Origin: Geobacillus jurassicus NBRC 107829
GTDB taxonomy: Bacteria > Bacillota > Bacilli > Bacillales > Anoxybacillaceae
Direction: 5' to 3'
Length of the DNA stretch: 48,592 nucleotides
Assembly: GCF_001544315.1 (NCBI RefSeq)
Contig: NZ_BCQG01000010.1
Location: 1-48,592, forward strand
Under the pieces are notes generated by a model. It was not told where the DNA came from and did not search any database. It saw only the letters and a program-made list of their open reading frames with translations. The translations under genes and the position numbers were made by a program. Every line of letters starts with the position of its first letter. Positions within the stretch are counted from its first letter, which is position 1. Below, piece after piece: positions 42,251 to 48,592 of this stretch.

Positions 42251-43582
42251 TCAAATGGATTGCTGCGCTTCAAGATGGCGGCGGTCAACGATACGCACCG
42301 CTTTTCCTTCCGAGCGCGGGAGCGTTTTCGGCGAATGGAGACGGACGTCAATCGAAATGAGACAGTGCGTTTTCAACAGCGACTGAATGCGCCGGGCGAG
42401 GGCAACGGCCTGCTCGCTTTGCAAATCTCCGCCGACCTCGCTGTAAAAACGATCGGTCACTTCCGCATGCAGCTCAAGCGTTTCTAAATGTCCGTGGCGG
42501 AGACGGTGCAGCTGATAGTGTGGAGCCAGTTCCGAGACGCGAAGCAGATGGTGCTCAATTTCCGACGGGAACACATTGACACCGCGGATGATAATCATAT
42601 CATCAACCCGCCCCTTGACCCGCGACATGCGCGCCGTCGTCCGCCCGCAAGAACACCGTTCTTTCGTCACGGAAGCGATATCCCCCGTCCGATAGCGGAT
42701 GACCGGAAACGCCTCTTTCGTCAAGCTTGTAAACACCAACTCCCCTTCTTCCCCTTCGGCCACTGGCTCAAGTGTTTTCGGATTGATCACCTCAACAAAG
42801 AAATGGTCCTCGGCGATATGGAGGCCGTTTTGCGCTTCATGGCACTCCATCGCCACCCCCGGGCCGATCACTTCGCTCAGGCCGTAAATGTCGCACGCTT
42901 TAATATCAAATGTTTCTTCAAGCGTCCGCCGCATCTCCTCTGACCACGGTTCTGCCCCGAAAATCCCGTATTTCAACGACGTTTGTCTCGGATCTTTGCC
43001 CAGCTCTTTCATCCGCTCGGCAATGTTCAATACATAGGACGGCGTGCCGCAAATGATGGTCGGTCGAAAATCTTCAATGATCATCACTTGCCGGTCGGTG
43101 TTGCCTCCGGATACCGGCACCGTCACCGCCCCAAGCCGCTCGCTGCCATAATGCAGCCCAAGGCCGCCGGTAAACAGCCCGTATCCATAGGCGTTGTGAA
43201 TCACATCCCCCGGTTTCCCGCCAGCGATGACAATCGCCCGCGCCACAATATCGGCCCAATGGTCAATGTCCTGCTTCGTGTAAGCAACCACCGTCGGTTT
43301 GCCGCTCGTGCCGCTTGATGCGTGCAAACGAACGCACTGGGAAAGATCAACCGCCAACAAGCCAAACGGATAATGGTCCCGCAAATCGCGCTTTGTCGTA
43401 AACGGAAGTTTGCGCACATCCTCAAGCGTCCGGATGTCCTCCGGCTTCACTCCCTTTTCATCAAACCGTTGCCGGTAAAACGGCACCCGCTCATACACAC
43501 GCTCTGCCGTCGCCCGCAGCCGTTCAAGCTGGAGCGTCTCGAGCTCGCCACGCGAAACCGTCTCGATGTCATGCAAAATCAT
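42251..43582 (-). CDS. paaK: Phenylacetate-CoA ligase
   Basis: Adenylate-forming ligase of 443 residues that activates phenylacetate to phenylacetyl-CoA. RLHASSGTSGKPTVVAYT (about 95) is the ATP-binding loop. YGLSEVIGPGVAMEC and YRTGDIASVTKERCSCGRTTARM follow, then VKGRVDDMIIIRGVNVFPSEIE. The start MILHDIETVSRGE is at ATG 43582 after GAGGGGGCGGGAACG. Separate promoter with a 16-bp inverted-repeat operator; it ends about 20 bp before the paaA promoter region. Confidence 0.93.
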   Translation of the reverse strand: MILHDIETVSRGELETLQLERLRATAERVYERVPFYRQRFDEKGVKPEDIRTLEDVRKLPFTTKRDLRDHYPFGLLAVDLSQCVRLHASSGTSGKPTVVAYTKQDIDHWADIVARAIVIAGGKPGDVIHNAYGYGLFTGGLGLHYGSERLGAVTVPVSGGNTDRQVMIIEDFRPTIICGTPSYVLNIAERMKELGKDPRQTSLKYGIFGAEPWSEEMRRTLEETFDIKACDIYGLSEVIGPGVAMECHEAQNGLHIAEDHFFVEVINPKTLEPVAEGEEGELVFTSLTKEAFPVIRYRTGDIASVTKERCSCGRTTARMSRVKGRVDDMIIIRGVNVFPSEIEHHLLRVSELAPHYQLHRLRHGHLETLELHAEVTDRFYSEVGGDLQSEQAVALARRIQSLLKTHCLISIDVRLHSPKTLPRSEGKAVRIVDRRHLEAQQSI

Positions 43583-43599
43583 CGTTCCCGCCCCCTCTT

Positions 43600-43676
43600 T
43601 TAAAGCGCTTTCATAAAAAATGGAAAATATAAAACTATATAACGTTATACAAACGTTATATAGTTTTATCATTATA
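43600..43676 (-). promoter_or_regulatory. paaK promoter, paa-type operator and near-cre box
   Basis: A -10-like TATAAT (43671-43676) is followed by AAAACTATATAACGTT and AACGTTATATAGTTTT (43631-43646 and 43652-43667), exact inverse complements with a 5-base spacer. Closer to the gene, TTAAAGCGCTTTCA (43600-43613) matches the cre consensus except at one end base. Confidence 0.7.
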
Positions 43677-43778
43677 TCTAATTTTAAAATAGGCTAAATA
43701 TTTGAAAATGTCAACAGATTTTCAGGCCGACAAAACTGTAAAAAAAGAGGCGATGGACGCCCCTTTCCAAAATAAATT

Positions 43779-43803
43779 AAAGAGGCGGAAAAACCGCCTC
43801 TTT
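43779..43803 (-). terminator. Terminator of ilvD
   Basis: AAAGAGGCGG pairs with CCGCCTCTTT around five A residues. On the minus strand it is followed by AATTTATTTT, and T residues also follow on the plus strand. Confidence 0.75.
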
Positions 43804-43869
43804 TGATCCTGATCGTCTAGTTGCGTCCCTCGCGCTCTTGGAAGGGGACGACGTTCTTACAGAAATCCG

Positions 43870-45549
43870 CTAAATCTTCATAATCCCCCCCGTGCTCGCC
43901 GATGTGACGTGCTTCGAGTAGCGGGCGAGATACCCTGTTTTCACTTTCGGCTCGAAGCCTTTCCAGTTCGCTTTCCGGCGTTCGAGCTCCTCATCGGACA
44001 GCTTGACGTTGATCGTCCGTTTCACCGTGTCGATCTCGATGATGTCGCCGTCTTGGATGAACGCGATCGGTCCGCCTTCCGCCGCTTCTGGAGAAACGTG
44101 GCCGACGGACAAGCCGCGCGAGGCGCCGGAGAAGCGGCCGTCAGTGACGAGCGCCACTTTGGTGCCGAGCCCCATGCCGACGATTTGCGAGGTCGGGGCG
44201 AGCATTTCCGGCATGCCTGGGCCGCCTTTTGGCCCTTCGTAGCGAATGACGACGACGTGTCCCGGCTTGATTTTGCCGCTGGCGATGCCTTCAAGCGCCT
44301 CCTCCTGCGAATCGAACACGATCGCCGGCCCTTCGTGGCGCGTGATGCCGCCTTGCACCGCCCCTGTTTTGATGACCGCGCCGTCCGGCGCCAAGTTGCC
44401 AAACAAAATGGCGAGCCCGCCCGTTTCCGAATACGGGTTGTCGATCGGACGGATGACATCGTAGTTTTTCACTTCACAGCCGGCGATGTTTTCGCCGAGC
44501 GTTTTGCCGGTGACGGTGAGCGTGTCAAGATGCAAAGTGCCTTCTTTTTTCGAAAGCTCGTTCAATACCGCGGAAACGCCGCCCGCTTCGTGCAAGTCTT
44601 CGATGAAATGCACATCGGACGCCGGCGCGAGCTTGGCCAAATGCGGCACGCGCGAGGCGATTTCGTTGATGCGCTCAAGCGAATAGTCGATGCCGGCCTC
44701 GTTGGCGATCGCGAGCGTATGGAGCACGGTGTTCGTCGAGCCGCCAAGCGCCATATCGAGCGCGAACGCGTTGTCGATCGCTTTTTCCGTGACGATGTCG
44801 CGCGGTTTAATGTCATGCTCGATCAAATACATGAGCTGCTTCGCCGATTGGCGGACAAGCTCTTTGCGCGCCGGGTCGACCGCCAAAATCGTGCCGTTGC
44901 CTGGCAACGCCAGCCCGAGCGCTTCGGCCAGACAGTTCATGGAGTTTGCGGTAAACATGCCCGAACACGATCCGCACGTCGGACAGCCGTAGCGTTCGAG
45001 TTCTTCCAGCCCTTTTTCATCGAGCGTTCCACCTAAATACGCCCCAACCCCTTCAAATACGGACGAGAGCGAAATTTTCCGCCCGTCTTTCGTCACCCCG
45101 GCTTTCATCGGGCCGCCGCTGACGAAAATCGTCGGGATGTTGAGCCGCATCGCGGCCATCATCATCCCCGGCGTAATTTTGTCGCAGTTTGGAATACACA
45201 CCATGCCGTCAAACCAGTGCGCAGAAATGACCGTTTCGATCGAATCGGCGATGATTTCCCGGCTCGGAAGCGAATAGCGCATCCCAATATGGCCCATCGC
45301 GATGCCGTCATCAACGCCGATCGTGTTCATTTCAAACGGCACGCCGCCTGCCTCGCGAATCGCTTCTTTGACGATTCTCCCAAACTCTTGCAAATGGACA
45401 TGCCCCGGAATAATATCGATGTACGAATTGACAACCGCAATGAACGGTTTGTCAAAATCCTCGTCTTTCACGCCGGCCGCCCGCAGCAAACTCCGGTGCG
45501 GGGCGCGGTCAAATCCTTTTTTGATCATATCGCTGCGCCGTTTTTTCAT
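43870..45549 (-). CDS. ilvD: Dihydroxy-acid dehydratase
   Basis: 559-residue Fe-S dehydratase of branched-chain amino acid synthesis. Cluster ligands lie in [11 protein letters not shown] (about 122), [19 protein letters not shown] (about 193) and upstream [29 protein letters not shown] stands near the C-terminus. Full length. Start ATG 45549. It stands alone rather than in an ilv-leu operon, under a TTGTCA/TACAAT promoter with a cre box upstream. Confidence 0.95.
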   Translation of the reverse strand: MKKRRSDMIKKGFDRAPHRSLLRAAGVKDEDFDKPFIAVVNSYIDIIPGHVHLQEFGRIVKEAIREAGGVPFEMNTIGVDDGIAMGHIGMRYSLPSREIIADSIETVISAHWFDGMVCIPNCDKITPGMMMAAMRLNIPTIFVSGGPMKAGVTKDGRKISLSSVFEGVGAYLGGTLDEKGLEELERYGCPTCGSCSGMFTANSMNCLAEALGLALPGNGTILAVDPARKELVRQSAKQLMYLIEHDIKPRDIVTEKAIDNAFALDMALGGSTNTVLHTLAIANEAGIDYSLERINEIASRVPHLAKLAPASDVHFIEDLHEAGGVSAVLNELSKKEGTLHLDTLTVTGKTLGENIAGCEVKNYDVIRPIDNPYSETGGLAILFGNLAPDGAVIKTGAVQGGITRHEGPAIVFDSQEEALEGIASGKIKPGHVVVIRYEGPKGGPGMPEMLAPTSQIVGMGLGTKVALVTDGRFSGASRGLSVGHVSPEAAEGGPIAFIQDGDIIEIDTVKRTINVKLSDEELERRKANWKGFEPKVKTGYLARYSKHVTSASTGGIMKI

Positions 45550-45589
45550 GTTCTGGTCCCTCCATCGAGCAGATTGATAGGTTGCTAGT

Positions 45590-45645
45590 ATTGTACCACT
45601 TTTTTTAATAAAGTGACAATTAACTTTATTCTGAAAGCGATTTCA
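45590..45645 (-). promoter_or_regulatory. ilvD promoter with upstream cre box
   Basis: TTGTCA (45614-45619) and TACAAT (45590-45595) are 18 bp apart, the latter preceded by TGG. TGAAAGCGATTTCA at 45632-45645 matches the CcpA consensus fully and lies about 56 bp upstream of the predicted start, a position typical for activation rather than repression. Confidence 0.65.
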
Positions 45646-45688
45646 TTTTTCCCTCCCGCCAAGGCTTCGCCAAAATCACCTGTTCCTC

Positions 45689-45991
45689 TTGACAACGGAG
45701 GGATTTGGCGGCATAATTTCTTACAAACTATGAATCACTTCAGCGTCCTTGACAATGAAACACGAAAACGGCACGGGACTAGTAAACCGAGGGAACGCGC
45801 CAGAGAGTGGAACCCACAGGCTGGAAGGTTCCTCGCGGGAAGCCGGTTGAACCTGCCCTAGACGGCCGCTTATGCAAACATAAGCCGCACGCCTGCGTTA
45901 CAGGCTAGAGGGGGCGCTTTGTGCGCCAAAAAAGGTGGTACCGCGGAACGCTTTTCCGTCCTTTTGCAAAAAAGGAGGAAAAGCGTTTTTT
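45689..45991 (+). promoter_or_regulatory. Promoter and T-box riboswitch of proBA
   Basis: TTGACA (45689-45694) and CATAAT (45712-45717) stand 17 bp apart. The leader from about 45745 has a stem I region, the T-box AAGGTGGTACCGCG (45932-45945), and a terminator stem ACGCTTTTCC (45948-45957) with GGAAAAGCGT (45977-45986) plus six T residues. A CCT within GAACCTGCC (45852-45854) is a plausible proline specifier codon, fitting control by uncharged tRNA-Pro; the specifier loop was not folded. Confidence 0.88.
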
Positions 45992-46074
45992 ATTGGCCGG
46001 CCGCTTCGGCAGGCGGCTAGGCGATCCGCCTTTTCAGCCATACATGCAGTCCGACACGCAAAGGAGGGAATGCG

Positions 46075-47199
46075 ATGAAACGGCAACGCGTGGTGGTCAA
46101 GATCGGCAGCAGCTCGCTCACCGATCCGAAAGGCGGCCTTTGCCATGACAAACTGTTTGATCACGTCGAAGCCATTGCTTATCTCAAACAGCTCGGCCAT
46201 GACGTCATTCTCATCACGTCCGGCGCTGTCGCCGCCGGGTTCGGACCGTTAGGCTACCCGGCGCGGCCGACGACGATCGCCGGCAAACAGGCGGCCGCCG
46301 CCGTCGGGCAAAGCTTGCTCATGCAGGCGTACAGCTCGGCGTTCGCCCAATTCGGCTTCACGGCCGCCCAGCTGTTGTTGACGCGCGGCGATTTTTACAG
46401 CCGCGAACGGTTCCGCAACTTGTTCGCCACGATCACAACGCTGCTGGAGAACGGTGCCGTGCCGATCATTAACGAAAACGACTCCGTTTCCATTGAGGAA
46501 TTGACATTCGGCGACAATGATATGCTTTCGGCGCTCGTGGCCGGTTTTTTGCACGCCGATGCGCTTATTTTGCTCACTGACATTAACGGGCTGTATGACG
46601 CCAACCCGAAAACGGACCCGCAGGCGAAAAAATACGCCTTTTTGCCGCACATTACAGACGAGATGATTGAAGCGGCCGGCGGAAGCAGCTCGGCGGTCGG
46701 CACCGGCGGGATGCGGTCAAAGCTTCTCGCCGCCCGAAAAGCGCTCTCGTTTGGCGTCAGCGTGTTTATCGGCACGGGGAGGGGCAAAGAAAAATTGGCC
46801 GACATTTTAGAAGGAAAAGGCGACGGCACGTACATCGGCGCTCCGTTCCCAAAACAAATGCAAATGCACAAGCAATGGATCGCCTATCACGCTCCTGTCG
46901 CCGGCACGATTACGATCGACAGCGGCGCCGAAGAAGCGTTGCTTGTGCGCGGGAAAAGCCTGCTTCCCGCTGGGGTCACGGCTGTTTCCGGCAATTTTCA
47001 CGCCATGGACGTTGTTGACGTCGTCAATGAAAAAGGGATGACGATCGGCCGCGGCCAAGTATATTACGCCGCCGACGATTTAGAGAAAGTGAAAGGCCGG
47101 CCGAGCGAAGAAGCCCGGCAATATTCGTACCTGCATCGCCCGGAAGTCATTCACCGCGACAATTGGGTCACGTTGCGAAAGGAGAGTGTATCGAAATGA
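46075..47199 (+). CDS. proB: Glutamate 5-kinase
   Basis: 374 residues, first step of proline synthesis (glutamate to gamma-glutamyl phosphate). The kinase domain starts [15 protein letters not shown] and includes [41 protein letters not shown] and [16 protein letters not shown]. The C-terminal PUA domain follows from about residue 280. Start ATG 46075 after AAAGGAGGGAATGCG. Overlaps proA by ATGA. Confidence 0.95.
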   Translation: MKRQRVVVKIGSSSLTDPKGGLCHDKLFDHVEAIAYLKQLGHDVILITSGAVAAGFGPLGYPARPTTIAGKQAAAAVGQSLLMQAYSSAFAQFGFTAAQLLLTRGDFYSRERFRNLFATITTLLENGAVPIINENDSVSIEELTFGDNDMLSALVAGFLHADALILLTDINGLYDANPKTDPQAKKYAFLPHITDEMIEAAGGSSSAVGTGGMRSKLLAARKALSFGVSVFIGTGRGKEKLADILEGKGDGTYIGAPFPKQMQMHKQWIAYHAPVAGTITIDSGAEEALLVRGKSLLPAGVTAVSGNFHAMDVVDVVNEKGMTIGRGQVYYAADDLEKVKGRPSEEARQYSYLHRPEVIHRDNWVTLRKESVSK

Positions 47200-48437
47200 G
47201 CGAACTGCTCGAAAAAGCCGAACGGTTGAAAACCGCCTCACAAACACTGGCCATGCTGTCAACAGAGGAAAAAAACGCGGCGTTGGAACAAATCGCCCAA
47301 ACCATTGACCGTGAACGCGCCTTCATTTTACAAGAAAACGAGAAAGATATGGCCCAAGGCCGCGAACAAGGACTGTCCCCCGCTTTGCTTGACCGGCTCC
47401 AGCTCACGAATGAGCGGCTTGACCAAATCATCGACGGCGTCCGCCAAGTCGCCTCGCTGCCTGACCCGGTCGGAGAAATCGTCGCAGAGTGGACGCGGCC
47501 GAACGGACTTCGCATCCAAACGGTGCGCGTGCCGCTTGGGGTGATCGGCATGGTGTATGAAGCGCGGCCGAACGTCACGGTCGATGCGGCCAGCCTTTGC
47601 CTCAAAACCGGCAACGCGGTTTTGCTTCGGGGGAGCACATCGGCGCTTCATTCGAACAAAGCGCTTGTCGCCGTCATGAAAGAAGCGCTTCGCACGACGG
47701 CCGTTCCCGATACGGCCATTGAGTTGCTTGAGGACACGAGCCGGGAAACGGCCCAGCGCATGTTTCGCCTAAACGAGTATCTTGACGTTCTTATCCCGCG
47801 CGGCGGCGCCGGGCTCATCCGTTCAGTCGTTGAAAACGCCACCGTGCCGGTGCTTGAGACCGGCGTCGGCAACTGCCATATTTTCATCGATGAATCAGCT
47901 GAGCGGCAAATGGCCATCGACATCGTCCTCAACGCCAAACTGCAGCGCCCGTCCGTCTGCAACGCGGTCGAAACGGTGCTCATCCACGAACGGTGGCCGC
48001 ATGCTGGCGGCTTGCTTGAGGCTTTGCACGCCCGCAACGTCGAACTGCGCGGCGACCACCGTCTTGCCTCGTCGTACCCGTTCATCAAGCAAGCGACGGA
48101 AGACGACTGGCATACGGAATATTTGGCTCCAATTTTGGCGGTCAAACTCGTCGCCGATGTCGATGAAGCGATTGCCCACATCCGCCGCTACGGGACGAAA
48201 CATTCCGAAGCGATCATCACCGAAAACGAGGCGAACGTCCGCCGCTTTTTCCAAGCGGTCGATGCCGCTGTCTTGTACCATAACGCGTCCACCCGCTTCA
48301 CCGACGGCGAACAGTTCGGCTACGGAGCGGAAATCGGCATCAGCACGCAAAAGCTGCACGCCCGCGGCCCGATGGGGCTTGTGGCCATCACGACGACGAA
48401 ATCGCTCGTGTACGGGACGGGGCAAATTCGCAAGTAG
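47196..48437 (+). CDS. proA: Glutamate-5-semialdehyde dehydrogenase
   Basis: 413 residues, NADPH-dependent reduction of gamma-glutamyl phosphate. [37 protein letters not shown] and [18 protein letters not shown] (catalytic Cys) with the end [23 protein letters not shown] are conserved. ATG 47196 follows AAAGGAGAGTG and overlaps the proB stop; a longer frame from 47163 is inside proB. Confidence 0.95.
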   Translation: MSELLEKAERLKTASQTLAMLSTEEKNAALEQIAQTIDRERAFILQENEKDMAQGREQGLSPALLDRLQLTNERLDQIIDGVRQVASLPDPVGEIVAEWTRPNGLRIQTVRVPLGVIGMVYEARPNVTVDAASLCLKTGNAVLLRGSTSALHSNKALVAVMKEALRTTAVPDTAIELLEDTSRETAQRMFRLNEYLDVLIPRGGAGLIRSVVENATVPVLETGVGNCHIFIDESAERQMAIDIVLNAKLQRPSVCNAVETVLIHERWPHAGGLLEALHARNVELRGDHRLASSYPFIKQATEDDWHTEYLAPILAVKLVADVDEAIAHIRRYGTKHSEAIITENEANVRRFFQAVDAAVLYHNASTRFTDGEQFGYGAEIGISTQKLHARGPMGLVAITTTKSLVYGTGQIRK

Positions 48438-48507
48438 AAATGATCGATCATAGACGGTGACAGACGCTGGCGACCACGCAAAATGCGTAGGATGTTGAAA
48501 AAAAGAA

Positions 48508-48545
48508 GAGGGTGTCCCAAAAGGATCGGGACACCCTCTCTTATT
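48508..48545 (+). terminator. Terminator of proBA
   Basis: GAGGGTGTCCC (48508-48518) pairs with GGGACACCCTC (48528-48538) around AAAAGGATC, followed by TCTTATTA. The inner stem and loop are the same as in the ugp terminator at 17275-17304. Confidence 0.8.
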
Positions 48546-48592
48546 ACCATATAATAGATAATAGGTATAAAACAATCACTAAGAAACAATAG

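Noticed and set aside
43709-43714. TTGACA as -35 for the TATAAT at 43671
   Set aside because: Spacing is 32 bp; it could only serve another, weaker -10 (TATTTT near 43686).
43909-45036. Plus-strand open frame (375 codons) opposite ilvD
   Set aside because: Antisense shadow of a full-length, conserved ilvD; composition unlike a real protein.

Overview
The window looks like chromosomal DNA of a thermophilic, low-to-moderate GC Gram-positive of the Geobacillus/Parageobacillus type. The evidence is strong AGGAGG-type ribosome binding sites, TTGACA/TATAAT promoters, CcpA cre boxes, a T-box leader before proBA, lipobox-type binding proteins, a sortase-type surface protein remnant, and protein sequences close to Bacillaceae families. 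Most genes lie on the minus strand. No rRNA, tRNA, CRISPR array or intact transposase gene was seen.

Layout. 10-1002: MBL-fold hydrolase. 1263-4205: a small, partly decayed relative of the phenylacetate (paa) cluster (PaaX-type regulator, 3' fragment of an enoyl-CoA hydratase, aldehyde dehydrogenase, free-standing PaaD-type zinc ribbon). 4676-5504: remnants of a surface-protein/class D sortase pair. 5679-6830: CapA-like lipoprotein. 7202-7804 and 23596-23979: two related coiled-coil proteins. 8030-16924: an AT-rich block with an L-2-hydroxyglutarate oxidase-type gene, a PotABCD-type ABC importer, GlcD/GlcF-type oxidase subunits and a GntR/FCD regulator. 17352-21542: ugpCAEB glycerol-3-phosphate importer. 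21737-23232: peptide/proton symporter with a 3' frameshift. 24137-24652: gamma-carbonic-anhydrase-like protein.

24920-31033 reads as one possible minus-strand transcript: phenylalanine dehydrogenase, a three-gene ABC importer, and E1 alpha/beta of a 2-oxo acid dehydrogenase without E2/E3. Next come a nitronate monooxygenase-like gene (31220-32170), a second PaaX regulator (32588-33445), and the paa operon (42154 to 33656: paaA-B-C-D, EthD-like, paaF, paaG, ALDH, paaH, thiolase), with paaK upstream (43582-42251). An AACGTTATATA-type operator lies at the promoters of paaA, paaK, phenylalanine dehydrogenase and the nitronate monooxygenase. This suggests one regulon that takes phenylalanine to phenylpyruvate, phenylacetyl-CoA and then central metabolism. 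paaE and the hydrolase (MaoC) half of PaaZ are absent here. The right end carries ilvD and T-box-controlled proBA.

Mobile or repetitive DNA: three copies of a roughly 137-bp element with terminal inverted repeats (6926-7064, 24786-24923, 32299-32434), a possible partial copy near 5646, and two IS200/IS605-like hairpin repeats at 1107-1250. All calls come from reading the sequence; no database search was run.
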